Below, in pieces: positions 31,046 to 40,907 of a stretch of 64,000 nt of DNA (positions are counted from its first letter, which is position 1; every line of letters begins with the position of its first letter). This stretch comes from Andalucia godoyi (lineage: Eukaryota; Discoba; Jakobea; Jakobida; Andaluciidae): contig VRVR01000050.1 of NCBI GenBank assembly GCA_009859145.1, forward strand, positions 124,001 through 188,000, read 5' to 3'. A program made the translations under genes and the position numbers. The notes below the pieces were generated by a model. That model searched no databases. It was not told the origin of the DNA and saw only the letters and a program-made list of their open reading frames with translations.

Positions 31046-31939
31046 TTATAAAGCCAGATTTGCGGCCTTCTCAGCAAGAAACCGTGCCCCCCAAAGTCCC
31101 GCATTGTCCCCGTGAAAAGGAGCAGAGATATACGTTTTCATGGCATCTTCGGAAGCGAGTGCAGGATGTTGCACATACCCATTCAGAAGACGAAATGTTT
31201 CCTTTCGGATCTTATCAAACAAGATTCTTCTCTTCAGCACACCACCGCCAAGCACAATCTTTTGTGGAGATAGGAACAGAGTCATGCTGACGCATGCCTG
31301 CGCCAAATAATGCGCGACAGCGTCCCACACTGCATGATCGTCTGCAAGTCGATCAAGATCGCCGATTTGAAGACCAAGTCTCTTTGCAATGGACGGAGCG
31401 GATGCCATTCCTTCAAAGCAGCCTTTGTGGAAAGGACAAACTCCAAGATACCCTGATTTGACGTCCAAATCATGCAGCGGCATGTACACGTGTCCGCCTT
31501 CGGGATGGACGAGTCCGTGAACGGGCACACCGCCAAGACAAACCCCAACCCCAATACCAGTACCCACCGTCACGTAGCAGCAAGAGGAGACCCCAAATGC
31601 TGCAGCTTCCGACAATGCAGGGGCATTGACGTCCGTGTCGTACATCAATGGAACATCGGGAAATGCACTGCGGATGGAATCGACGATAGGAAAGTTCGCC
31701 CATTTCGGCTTGGGAGTCGTTGTGATTGTCCCCGTCGAAAGATCCAGAGGTCCAAAGCACGCTACTCCGATCCCGTCCAAGGGAACGTGCCGCTGCAGAA
31801 CAGCAACAACGTGCGACACCGTGTCCACTGGGTCCTGTGTCGGGATGACCACAGATTCCACAAACTCTTCCGATGCAGAGCGGAAAACCGACACTCGAAA
31901 CGTCGTCCCTCCTCCTTCAACAGCAGCAAGCAACCCCAT
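31046..31939 (-). CDS. ROK-family sugar kinase, fructokinase-like
   Basis: ATP-dependent hexose kinase (fructose, glucose or N-acetylhexosamine), 297 residues. Phosphate-binding AAVEGGGTTFRV (5-16), the catalytic base Asp103 in DTDVNAPAL, a second phosphate loop VTVGTGIGVGV (123-133), the EGGHVYMPLHD sugar/zinc block, and a zinc site His150, Cys168, His171, Cys174 (CPFHKGC) are all present. The CPxHxxC form with EGMAS is typical of the bacterial fructokinase branch of ROK kinases rather than of human GlcNAc/ManNAc kinases. No targeting signal, so cytosolic. Single exon. It shares a 358-bp divergent promoter with the SLC35F-type transporter. Bacterial origin is possible. Confidence 0.92.
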   Translation of the reverse strand: MGLLAAVEGGGTTFRVSVFRSASEEFVESVVIPTQDPVDTVSHVVAVLQRHVPLDGIGVACFGPLDLSTGTITTTPKPKWANFPIVDSIRSAFPDVPLMYDTDVNAPALSEAAAFGVSSCCYVTVGTGIGVGVCLGGVPVHGLVHPEGGHVYMPLHDLDVKSGYLGVCPFHKGCFEGMASAPSIAKRLGLQIGDLDRLADDHAVWDAVAHYLAQACVSMTLFLSPQKIVLGGGVLKRRILFDKIRKETFRLLNGYVQHPALASEDAMKTYISAPFHGDNAGLWGARFLAEKAANLAL

Positions 31940-32297
31940 ATTCCCTCCTTGCGCGTTTGCAGTCGTGTGTTTTCAAACTCCGATGCACCAGCAGCACCTC
32001 CTCCAGGCTCCTTGGCACGACTCTGCAGCACCAGCAGCACCTGTGCAGTGAGCAGTGAGCAGTAAGCAGCAAGCATGCAGCAAAAAATGTTTTGTGCGGG
32101 CAAAAAGCACACATCAATCAAGTGCTTGAGTTTTGGCTGTGAGTATCGTACGGCGTATCCAGGTGGACGCAGAAGAAAAGAACGCGGACCGCAACGGCGA
32201 TGACGCACAAAATGTTTCAGCTCTTCGCAGGGTTATGGTCTCCCTCTTTTTTGCACGGATAATCTAGACAAGCAACCTTTCGTATTTGCAAGGTGTG
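31940..32297. promoter_or_regulatory. Divergent promoter between ROK kinase and SLC35F-like genes
   Basis: This 358-bp spacer includes an irregular AGCAGTG/AGCAGCA repeat block at about 32040-32090. No gene is supported and no TATA box is evident on either side. Confidence 0.5.
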
Positions 32298-33401
32298 ATG
32301 CCGTCTCTTCCGGCCAAGTATCGGTTCACAGCAGGGATATGCTGCTTGCTGATGACGGTTGTGATTTGGGTGACGTCGTCGAATGTTATTCAGTATGTTT
32401 TTGAGGATCTGTCATATGACGCACCGTTTTTCGTAACGTATTTGTCGACGACGATGTTTTCTCTTTATCTGACAGGGTTTGTCTCGAGAGGATGGCGCGA
32501 CTCGGGCGATCGAATCATCCCACCTTCCGAGGATGGATCAAAACGAACAATTCGAGAGTACTCTCCAAAGAGAGTCTTTCTGATCGCGATCAAGTTCTGC
32601 CCACTGTGGGTTGGAGGCAACTGGTCGTTCAACAGCTCGCTTGCGCTGACCTCGGTGTCGTCCAACACAATTATTTCTTCAACGTCGGGATTGTTCACGT
32701 TCATTCTGGGTATCGTGATCCTCAAAGAAAAGTTTTCTTGGAGAAAACTTGCTGCCGTCGGTATTTCCTTCGCAGGAGTGTGCTTTATTGCTCTGGCAGA
32801 TGAAGAGTCGCGCGGAGGAGAATCGATTCTCGGAGACATGCTGGCATTCTGTGGTGCCTTTTGCTATGGCTTGTACACGACTGTTCTTCGACGAGAAATC
32901 CCTGATGAACGAGCAGTGCGGATGCCAATGTTTCTGGGGTTTCTAGGCCTCTTCAACGCCTGTGTCCTGTGGCCTCTGTTTCCCATTCTCAGTGCAACTG
33001 GCGTGGAGCCCTGGGATTGGCCGTCCAATGAGGTTTGGATGTTTCTTGTACTGAATGCGGTCATCGGAACAATGGTGTCGGAGCTCTGCTGGACACTGGC
33101 TGTTCTCCTTACTTCTCCGTTGATTGCCACGGTCGGCCTTTCTCTGTCGATTCCGCTTGCTCTGCTCTCCGATATCCTGATTCGGCACATTGAATTTTCG
33201 TGGATGTACTTCGTCGGTTCTGCATGCGTAATTTGCGGCTTCGTGCTTGTGAACTGGAGCAAAAAGACTCTTCCGCAGACGATCTCAAATGATGCATCCA
33301 ATAGCGATGCAGAAACAGCACCGCTCGCGGCCACTGCCTCCGCCTCCCTCACCGACACCGAAGAAAGCTCTGCTTCTGGCAGTTCGTCTACGCTGCTGTA
33401 A
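32298..33401 (+). CDS. Solute carrier of the DMT superfamily, SLC35F5-like
   Basis: The protein has 367 residues and ten predicted membrane helices. The start is ATG 32298; the four preceding codons begin with TTG and are not initiating. The N-terminal block FTAGICCLLMTVVIWVTSS, followed by APFFVTYLSTTMFSLYL, is diagnostic of the SLC35F5 branch. Two EamA-type halves follow; LAAVGISFAGVCFIALAD and ILGIVILKEKFS lie in the first. The tail is acidic/Ser-rich and cytosolic. Relatives lie in endomembranes or the plasma membrane and some move thiamine or nucleotide-like compounds; the substrate is not settled by sequence. Confidence 0.88.
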   Translation: MPSLPAKYRFTAGICCLLMTVVIWVTSSNVIQYVFEDLSYDAPFFVTYLSTTMFSLYLTGFVSRGWRDSGDRIIPPSEDGSKRTIREYSPKRVFLIAIKFCPLWVGGNWSFNSSLALTSVSSNTIISSTSGLFTFILGIVILKEKFSWRKLAAVGISFAGVCFIALADEESRGGESILGDMLAFCGAFCYGLYTTVLRREIPDERAVRMPMFLGFLGLFNACVLWPLFPILSATGVEPWDWPSNEVWMFLVLNAVIGTMVSELCWTLAVLLTSPLIATVGLSLSIPLALLSDILIRHIEFSWMYFVGSACVICGFVLVNWSKKTLPQTISNDASNSDAETAPLAATASASLTDTEESSASGSSSTLL

Positions 33402-33594
33402 ATACCGCAATTGCCCGCTTGTCCCCAGGGCAAAAAGAAATGGTGATGGTTGATGCTTTGATGCTTTGATGCTTCCATTCTTGCGACTGCGTCGTCCTTC
33501 TTTTTGTTTTGTTGCTGCGTCTATACTACTAATTTTAATTTTTAGTCTTGTTTTTAAAAAAAGAAAAAGAAAAAAGAATCAGCTTTTAGCATCT

Positions 33595-34521
33595 ATGGTT
33601 GGAGCAGCGCTCAGACGACCGAGAATGTGCGACGTGAAGTTGTTGTTGGTGTGCTTTTTCGTTCTGGCAGCTGGCATGCTATCTTCTTGTGACCCTTCTG
33701 TTCTGCTGTATCACGCTTCGTCGTCGGGAGTCATTTCGTTCACGTCCTCGGGATTGGCCCAAAAGGTGGTGGTTCCTCCGTATCAGTCATCTCTATACAC
33801 TTTTTCGTCGGATCTGCGGATTGATTCTGTGAACGGCCGTTTATGGTGGCTTCGAACGGAATTCCCTTTTGGAATTATGGGCTCCACTTTGGACGGGAAG
33901 CCGCTCAAGGACAACTCAACGTCGTTTGTTTTTCTGGAGCGCCCTGCCCGCGACTTGGCCTTGGCATTTGATTCCTCCTCGCTGAGCCTTTATTTACAAG
34001 ATTCAGACTTTGTTCTGCACAAAATCGACGTTCAGAAAGGGGAACTTCAGAGAGTGACCAAGATGGAACACCAACTGTATAGGGGGACGTTTTATGCTGA
34101 TTCGTACATGTACTTTGGCAGCGTCGATGGATGCATTTACCGGTTTATGCCATGGTATGATTGGATCGAGAGCGCCTATTTGTGTGCGCCCCAGATTCCG
34201 CTTCCTCAGGTGTCCATTCCGATTGCGCTCTCACCACTTCGATTGTACGTCGCAGACATGGAGACCAGCCGTGTTGTTGCAGTCGACATGATCACGCACG
34301 AGGTTGCTCACATCTTTGCGCTGGATGGACCGTCTCTGACCGTTGAATATTTGTCCTTCGATGGAAATCTCCAACGCTTGTACTTTGCAGGTGCGCAGCA
34401 GCTAACTCCCCAGAAATACACTCTGGGATTCATTGACCTGGTGTCAGGGAAGCAAACGTTGCTGCGAAACGGAGTCAACGAGATACTATTCGGCCTCGAC
34501 GTTCTTGATCCGCCAAGCTGA
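33595..34521 (+). CDS. Secreted beta-propeller-like protein
   Basis: The likely start is ATG 33595 (MVGAALRRPRM) or ATG 33625; an upstream in-frame ATG at 33466 would add an AT-rich hydrophobic stretch ending in a Lys/Arg run and is less likely. The signal peptide core is VKLLLVCFFVLAAGML, and cleavage near SSC would make it a soluble or lipoprotein-like exported protein. The body has repeated strands such as NGRLWWLRT, SLSLYLQDSDFVLHKID, MYFGSVDGCIYRF and RLYFAGAQQL, as in six-bladed YWTD or SMP30-like propellers. No catalytic residues recognised. It converges on REV3 with 31 bp between the stops. Confidence 0.8.
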   Translation: MVGAALRRPRMCDVKLLLVCFFVLAAGMLSSCDPSVLLYHASSSGVISFTSSGLAQKVVVPPYQSSLYTFSSDLRIDSVNGRLWWLRTEFPFGIMGSTLDGKPLKDNSTSFVFLERPARDLALAFDSSSLSLYLQDSDFVLHKIDVQKGELQRVTKMEHQLYRGTFYADSYMYFGSVDGCIYRFMPWYDWIESAYLCAPQIPLPQVSIPIALSPLRLYVADMETSRVVAVDMITHEVAHIFALDGPSLTVEYLSFDGNLQRLYFAGAQQLTPQKYTLGFIDLVSGKQTLLRNGVNEILFGLDVLDPPS

Positions 34522-34552
34522 TCTGGTTCCCCCACCACCTAACTTCATTGTC

Positions 34553-37500
34553 CTACCACATCATTGACTCGTCTAGAGCGGAGAGTGCATTTCTGTGGAT
34601 CGTCCTATCGAGCCAAACGGGACACTCAAGTGCAATGCACGTTTCCTCGATTCCAGCACTGCAACACGCGAGGCACTTGCTGCGTATTTCCTCCTCAGCG
34701 ACGCGGTGACGAACAATGTGGTTCGCCACCTTTTGTATTTCTGAGCTCCGCTCGGATTCCTTCAATTCTTCCTCATCCAATAGAGTTTCCCTTGGGTTGG
34801 TACGAAGAAAGTAAGAATCTAACGTTGCGGATCCTTCGCCGGTAATGCTCGGATCAACATTTCTCTTGCACATTTCTTTGAGCATTTTGGGCCTCATTTC
34901 TTTCTCGTACCAATCAACGACATCAAAGCCTGATATTTTGAACAGACGGCCAACAGCAGGAATAACTTGTTTTCCAGCGTAGTACAGTACATGTAAAGGA
35001 GGTCTGCGGTGAACGGGGATTCTAAAATATTCAAAAGGATGCAGGATGCAGTCGATCAGTCGTGGTTCAACAGAAGTCGCCGTGACGGCGGCGTTTTCAT
35101 GTTGAAACATAGAAGCTACATGGGCTGGACAAACAACCAAGTAATGCACTCTTTCGCCGTTTTTCGGCATGAACATCGGATCTCTCATTTGCATTCGCCG
35201 TGCAACAAGAGCCGCAGGGGGAAGCGCACGACCAGGAGCATACGCACCGACTCGAACTTCTTTTGCGAATATGTACTTGCTGAGGCTTATTCTGTCGGAG
35301 GGTGCGTAGAACCAACTTCCAGGATAGCGAGACTCGCTTGCCATGCTCAAAAACAAGGATTCAAGGACCGTTTTCAGCTCGTGGATATTCCGTTTCACAA
35401 ACAGCAACCTAAGCATTTCATCCATGGTTTCCTGCACGAGAGGACAAGAATCGCGGCGAACAGACTCTATTCCTTTTGCCACAAATATGGGCTTCTCCTG
35501 TTTTTCGGATTCCCACGAGTATCCAACATACCGCTTTTTCGTGACCAGAATGCAAGGATGAAACACCTTTTCAAAAGCCAGTTTCACTGGATAGGGATTC
35601 TTGACCGTCACGTGTCGCGAGATTGCCCTACCAATTTCAAACGCGGCCTCGCGGGACCGTCCGGGACACAAGACAAACAGCGAATCTGTATCACCGTACA
35701 CAACACGGACTGGCGGAAGACCTTGCGAGGCGCCTGGCGCATAGGCTTCACCGCTTTCGATGTCTCGAATCGCATCTTCAAGTGTCTCTCTTGCGAACTG
35801 CACAATCGAGTCTGCAACTTCAGCACATGGCATTCGTCCCGAAAATGAAGCAGCCGTGTATCCGTAAGTGACGTTCGCGATCAGTTTCAACGCAAACTGC
35901 TGAGCATTCAGGCTCCTCTTCTCATCTGGATGATCTCTTATTGCCTGTTTGAGCATGATTCGCGTGTTTAGGATATCTTCAAGCATTTCTGGAAGAATTC
36001 CTTTTAGATGCTGCCTGGTTGCATACATCACACCATTTGGAGCGATGGAAATTTTTCCGTCGTCCATAAGTTTGCGAATGACGCCAGACTCTGGTTCGTC
36101 ATACCGATCCATGACCCCCAGTTTTTTTGTCCGAGACCGCGAAAGACGTCCTAGGCAAGTTGAAAAACAAATGTTGTAAGCGATCATCATGGACGGGTAC
36201 AGCGACTGGAAATCAAAAACAATGACAGGATCTGGATAGAACGACGACTTTGGCTCCATAACAAGAGGAAGGCATTCCGTTGCAACCTGATTTGCAACCT
36301 GTTCTTTCGACGCAGAAAGGAACACAAATCCCTTTGGTTTTGCAAGACGCAGCATAATTGACTCCACTCGAAACTGCGACCCACGGGAGAGAACCGAGTA
36401 AAAATCGATTCCAATCACGCGAGCCAGTTCTTGAGTTCTCGTCACCACATCCAGTTTCACCAGAACAGTATGGATTGTCGCGCATTTGCGCAAAAGAAAC
36501 GAAATAACAGTCCATGGGGAGCTGGAGAATTGCTGCGCAAGATCGTATGCAGTGAACGATGGCAATGAAGTGGAGAGCACCACTAACACAATCCTTTGCA
36601 AAGAATACGAAGAGAGCTTAAGTTCGGAACGAAAAACTCTCCACAGATTCAAACATACCCTTCCTGGAACTCGGATGTCGCTCGCGTACTCTTCGCTTCC
36701 TTCTGCGTCCTTTTCCGCGGCATCATCTTGCAGTGGCATTTCATCAACAAGCACACGTCCCAAACGAAGCTGCAAGGGCAGCCGCGAAAATCCAAGATGA
36801 TCATAGCGGCGTACAAGGTACCCCAGCGTGTCCTGCTGTATCTCAAAACCCATGAGAATATCGGGATCCACCTCCTCTGTCACAATGCGAACGAACCAGA
36901 GGAATAGGTCCTGTTCGGACTGCATACTGAAAACGTGCAGCGGCTCAACAAGAATCCCTTCCGCATTCGCAATTGCAGGAAAATTAAACTGCCTATTTTC
37001 CACGATCCCAACATACGCTGAGTGATCCTGAGTATCCTCTTTGACAACCAATAAACAGATCGCATCGACAGGATCCAAACGCGGGTTCGGAAGATATCCT
37101 TTGCGACCTCGCACATGAAGTTCTACTGTCATTGTCCTGAAGCCCATCGAAAACACTTCTGCTTTAGCAGATTTGGCAGCAGCATCCGTTTTACTGGAGG
37201 CCCTGGGTGGGGGCGGGGGGTTACTTTTGTGCAGAATCTTGAAGAGTTTGGATGATTCAAAGTTCGCATACGATGACCCTTGCCTTTCTGATAGCCGGCT
37301 AGTCTCGGCGTATTTTGGAGAGTTAATTTCCTCCAGATCGTCCTTCATCGATTCGTCTCCGGTGGAAACGGTCAATGTCTTGGGCTTACCGCATTCACGA
37401 GTATCCTTGAAATTAATGATGCGACCATAGGTGTCAATCTGTTCGTCATTCGCCTCGGACGATTGAGTTGCATTCGGATCATTGAGGATTCCTGTCATCC

Positions 37501-39970
37501 ATAATTCGCGAAGCGTCGGCGCATCCACTGAGTATTCGTACCACACACGAGGGGATTCAAGGGCACTAGGTCCTCTCAACTTCTTGCAACCCAAAGAGGA
37601 CGAAGGGGAATAACTTGGGGGGCAAAATTCTGGCAAAGAAGAGACAGAAGCAACGTTAGACAATTCAAATGGCTCTGGGTGACATCGAACATGATCATGA
37701 AGAGCAGACAACGCTGGCGGAGGAAATTTCGATTCATAAATAAACGAGCGACGCTGTGGAGGAGTTATTTGAGCAGGGCTATCAGAATTCTCCAACAGAT
37801 GACGGATGGAATCGGAAGAGGACATGGATGACACATTCGCGCATTGTGCAGCAAAGTCTTGCGCGGAAGACATTGGGGCAATCTCAAACGAGCTTTCCTC
37901 TTCCGGCGAGGTGTGCTCGAAATGCATGTTGTTGGAAGTGACTGACTGAGGGCCACGAGAGAGATCCTGCATACGTACTTTAGTTTCTGTGCTGGGCAGC
38001 ACAAGAGACACCAATGGAGCCTCATGATTTGAAGCAACACTTGATCCGTCGCCAACCAAAAGAGAACCTTTAAGAACCGTGGGCTTCTCCGTGATGCGCG
38101 AAGCACCGTCAACGTGCGGAGGCGACAAAGCGGAAGGCCCTCCTGCAGGCAACAAGGACGACTGATGCAGAAATGAAGCCAACTCGGACAGCTGAACATC
38201 ATGCAGCGATCGGATTTTCTTTGCCTTCGACTCCCACCACCGGTAAACAACAAACGTTTCCGAGTCTGCAGAAGATCGCTTCACAAACTCGATGCACTCT
38301 TGGTGAGTCGGAAGCACGACAAGGGCACCAACGAGCCCCACAACGCATCGAACGGAGTTCCAGTCTTCCAAATCAGACCATATTCGTTCTCGATCTGGAA
38401 ACTCGGAAGCCAGGTGCAACTCGGAAGGCTTGAAAAACCATCGAAGCAATATTTTCCTGTCGTCCTCGCGCACTTCAGCAACGCGAGCCATCCACAAATT
38501 TCGGGTGTCCAGACTTCCAGATTTTGCGGATTTTGGCCTCACCCACACGACAGAACCTACAACGTATGGTGATTTCATGAGACGGCTCTGTTCGTGAATT
38601 CCTCTTCGGTATTTGGCCTCCATTTCCACATCTAGCGGATGAAAATTCACGCGTTTTCGCGTCTTATCCGCATGGCCATCAACCTGCGGAATTGAGCTGT
38701 CTGTGCTACCAGCATCAAAATCTGAAACAAAATCGCTCAGGGCAGATCCATCCTCGGAGTCGAGATCCGTCTCTGTCACAGCTCTTTCGTCACTACGCGA
38801 TGCACGCAGAACTCCCTGGGAATACTCTTTCATCGTTGACACAATATGTTCACCGTCAGTCTCTGAATCATTCTCTGCTTGCTCGTCACTATCTTGTTGT
38901 GTGAGCTCCATGAACTCGGCATCAGCGTCAGCGTCTGCGTCTTCCGGCTCCTGATCAGCCCATTCTTGCAAAACCAATGCCAGCGTCTGCGTGGGAGCGA
39001 GCATCTGAGAAGCTTCAATAATTTCGTCCAGGGATCGAGGGTGGTCAGATGCAGCGTCGCCATTTCCTTTGCTCGCATCTTGCACAGTTGCATCGCCGCG
39101 ATCGGTACTGTAATACAACTGTCGCATACGTTCTCGAAGCGCATCATCCAATGGAAACCGCAACCGCGATTCGGGGGTCGCATTGGCATTCGTCGAAGCC
39201 TGCGACCCGCGAATGTTTAACGTCTTCCCCAAGGGGGGCATTTCACAATCTTCTCTTCGTTTGCGTTCCTCTCTCCAGAGGACACGCAACGTGGGCACAG
39301 CATCTGGATACCCAAAGTCAGTCTTCTTAATGAATTTCTCCACAATGACATCGGAAGCTCGGACGTCCACTTCGACGATATCCTTGTGCGACAGTCGTTT
39401 GATCGATGCCGATTGCTGAAGGCTGGTAGCAATGTTGAGCGACTCTGTCTGACGAAAAAGCAACTTACTCATCAGGATCCTCAGGTAGCCACAACCAACA
39501 AGCTGATGCTGAATCATAAACTGCAAGGTAAACGGAATGTGTGTTTCATACGTGTCCCTTTTCAACTGCTTTCGCACAACATCCGCAGAAGAATAAATGT
39601 CTCGTTGTGAGTACACTGAAATGCGAACAAAGTTGATTTGCGAATTATGGAACCCGTACGCCGCAAAGCATGCCAGAACCTCCGCCGAATGAACTCGCAC
39701 ACCTGCGGACGCCAATGCCTTCAAAACGTACTCGGTATCCGAGAAGGAGACAAATCTGACGTAAAAGTAAGGAAGCAGGCCGTGGACATGCACACATGCT
39801 CGTCGACCGGAAGAATGCGTCCCATACACTCGTATCACCGGTACCCTATTATACGATGAGATCCGCGGTCTGATGTCCAAATCCGAACGAGGAAATGCGG
39901 AATACGCATCAATCGTCAGAATCCGAATCGAGAACAGCCCTTCGCCCGTAATGCACTCGCTGTTGTCCAT
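34553..39970 (-). CDS. REV3: DNA polymerase zeta catalytic subunit (REV3)
   Basis: B-family translesion polymerase, 1805 residues from ATG 39970. A longer frame to 40051 adds a Leu run from CAA/TAA repeats and is dismissed. The N-terminus (SIRILTIDAYSAFP, then VPVIRVYGT and HVHGLLPYFYVRF) is the Rev3-specific domain. A poorly conserved acidic/Ser-rich middle (~270-930) follows. The exonuclease-like domain has MGFRTMTVELHVRG in place of catalytic acids, as in other Rev3. Polymerase motifs: DFQSLYPSMM (motif A, ~1253), KLIANVTYGYTAASFSGRMP (motif B, ~1362), VVYGDTDSLF (motif C, ~1425). KKRYVGY is present. At the end there is one Cys cluster (CLACC...C...CPVW, ~1764-1783) corresponding to CysB, the iron-sulphur site; CysA seems missing. 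Acts with REV7 and REV1 in DNA-damage tolerance. Confidence 0.95.
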   Translation of the reverse strand: MDNSECITGEGLFSIRILTIDAYSAFPRSDLDIRPRISSYNRVPVIRVYGTHSSGRRACVHVHGLLPYFYVRFVSFSDTEYVLKALASAGVRVHSAEVLACFAAYGFHNSQINFVRISVYSQRDIYSSADVVRKQLKRDTYETHIPFTLQFMIQHQLVGCGYLRILMSKLLFRQTESLNIATSLQQSASIKRLSHKDIVEVDVRASDVIVEKFIKKTDFGYPDAVPTLRVLWREERKRREDCEMPPLGKTLNIRGSQASTNANATPESRLRFPLDDALRERMRQLYYSTDRGDATVQDASKGNGDAASDHPRSLDEIIEASQMLAPTQTLALVLQEWADQEPEDADADADAEFMELTQQDSDEQAENDSETDGEHIVSTMKEYSQGVLRASRSDERAVTETDLDSEDGSALSDFVSDFDAGSTDSSIPQVDGHADKTRKRVNFHPLDVEMEAKYRRGIHEQSRLMKSPYVVGSVVWVRPKSAKSGSLDTRNLWMARVAEVREDDRKILLRWFFKPSELHLASEFPDRERIWSDLEDWNSVRCVVGLVGALVVLPTHQECIEFVKRSSADSETFVVYRWWESKAKKIRSLHDVQLSELASFLHQSSLLPAGGPSALSPPHVDGASRITEKPTVLKGSLLVGDGSSVASNHEAPLVSLVLPSTETKVRMQDLSRGPQSVTSNNMHFEHTSPEEESSFEIAPMSSAQDFAAQCANVSSMSSSDSIRHLLENSDSPAQITPPQRRSFIYESKFPPPALSALHDHVRCHPEPFELSNVASVSSLPEFCPPSYSPSSSLGCKKLRGPSALESPRVWYEYSVDAPTLRELWMTGILNDPNATQSSEANDEQIDTYGRIINFKDTRECGKPKTLTVSTGDESMKDDLEEINSPKYAETSRLSERQGSSYANFESSKLFKILHKSNPPPPPRASSKTDAAAKSAKAEVFSMGFRTMTVELHVRGRKGYLPNPRLDPVDAICLLVVKEDTQDHSAYVGIVENRQFNFPAIANAEGILVEPLHVFSMQSEQDLFLWFVRIVTEEVDPDILMGFEIQQDTLGYLVRRYDHLGFSRLPLQLRLGRVLVDEMPLQDDAAEKDAEGSEEYASDIRVPGRVCLNLWRVFRSELKLSSYSLQRIVLVVLSTSLPSFTAYDLAQQFSSSPWTVISFLLRKCATIHTVLVKLDVVTRTQELARVIGIDFYSVLSRGSQFRVESIMLRLAKPKGFVFLSASKEQVANQVATECLPLVMEPKSSFYPDPVIVFDFQSLYPSMMIAYNICFSTCLGRLSRSRTKKLGVMDRYDEPESGVIRKLMDDGKISIAPNGVMYATRQHLKGILPEMLEDILNTRIMLKQAIRDHPDEKRSLNAQQFALKLIANVTYGYTAASFSGRMPCAEVADSIVQFARETLEDAIRDIESGEAYAPGASQGLPPVRVVYGDTDSLFVLCPGRSREAAFEIGRAISRHVTVKNPYPVKLAFEKVFHPCILVTKKRYVGYSWESEKQEKPIFVAKGIESVRRDSCPLVQETMDEMLRLLFVKRNIHELKTVLESLFLSMASESRYPGSWFYAPSDRISLSKYIFAKEVRVGAYAPGRALPPAALVARRMQMRDPMFMPKNGERVHYLVVCPAHVASMFQHENAAVTATSVEPRLIDCILHPFEYFRIPVHRRPPLHVLYYAGKQVIPAVGRLFKISGFDVVDWYEKEMRPKMLKEMCKRNVDPSITGEGSATLDSYFLRTNPRETLLDEEELKESERSSEIQKVANHIVRHRVAEEEIRSKCLACCSAGIEETCIALECPVWLDRTIHRNALSALDESMMW

Positions 39971-40019
39971 CGAAGACGAAGACGAAGCCACATGAAGAAA
40001 ACACCCCGCTTGGAATGGA

Positions 40020-40051
40020 AATAATAATAATAACAGCAACAACAACAACAA
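40020..40051 (+). repeat. AAT/CAA trinucleotide microsatellite
   Basis: Short runs of AAT then CAG/CAA lie just upstream of REV3. They create the spurious N-terminal leucine run of the extended REV3 frame. Confidence 0.85.
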
Positions 40052-40143
40052 GCTATAGTGATAAAAGACAAGAAGAAACCAACAATAAAAACAAGCGAGA
40101 AATTATGGAAGAAAACGAAAGAAAAAGCCAGAGACACGACACC

Positions 40144-40660
40144 GCAGACCGATGAAATAATAACAAGTCATTGTCAAGCATTCGGAAGAATACATAAACA
40201 GACACGGTCAATGCTGGCCTACACTAGCACGTTTGTTTCACAGGGGAACTCGTGCTTACGCACGCTCGGCCAAAATTCAGCCGGTGACACAGGCTCTGTA
40301 TTTTCGACACTCTTTAACGCAGCATCCGTAGCCATCTGTTCTATCATTCGTTGGTTCCGCTTTATTAATTCAAATATGGGCGTGAGCGCGCTGGGACGAC
40401 GCATTCGCCTACGCCTACGCCGCTCGATACAGGGCCGTCAGAATCAAAATGCACCCTTCTCAGGAACACCGTGTCACGCCGAGAAAGTGGCTCACAGATT
40501 GATCGAGATTGGGAACGGAGCGCAGAACATCTATCTGAAGAACGCCGTGTGGCGTGTTGGGCGCCTATCCCCTTCCCGGCAACGGGATGCAAGATTGAAC
40601 ATGCATGTCTATTCGTATATATATGCATGTTCAGTGTACGATGCAGGCGATGCGGAGTTG
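40144..40660 (+). mobile_element. Dispersed element, copy B
   Basis: It is about 99% identical to copy A over 469 bp, in the same orientation 13.8 kb away. It has the same TnpB/Fanzor-like fragment (KMHPSQEQRVTPRKWL near 40449-40496) and the same 3' hairpin, here GAACATGCAT (40597-40606) with ATGCATGTTC (40623-40632), ten perfect pairs with a 16-nt loop. After the hairpin the end motif CAGTGTACGATGCAGGCG continues. Copy B lies between the REV3 5' end and TMCO1. The identity implies recent mobility or gene conversion. Confidence 0.8.
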
Positions 40661-40756
40661 GAGGGACCAAAGATCCGACTACAGCAGCGATTACGACTGG
40701 CAGCGGGTTTCTTTTTTTATAAAAGTTTAAAATTTATCGTCAACAACAACAGGGTA

Positions 40757-40890
40757 TGTGAATGGAGTGCACAATGTCTATTTGAAGAACATGGGCCATC
40801 TCGCAAGAGGTGGCGTTGGGAGCCTACCACCTTTCAGCCTTAACGAGCTGTTGCAACATCGGCGATATGCATCGGTATGCATTGGGATGT
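40757..40890 (+). mobile_element. Degenerate element fragment, copy E
   Basis: A diverged version of the central part of copies A and B: reads NGVHNVYLKNM where they have NGARSIYLKNA, with many changes at third codon positions. It follows copy B after an A/T spacer and ends near the stop of TMCO1. Another similar short core (FYLKNME frame) overlaps the last codons of TMCO1. Confidence 0.5.
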
Positions 40891-40907
40891 ACTGTCAGTA
40901 TAAGGTT

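Noticed and set aside
39971-40051. Leucine-run N-terminus of REV3
   Set aside because: Encoded by an AAT/CAA microsatellite; Rev3 proteins start close to the SIRILTID block.
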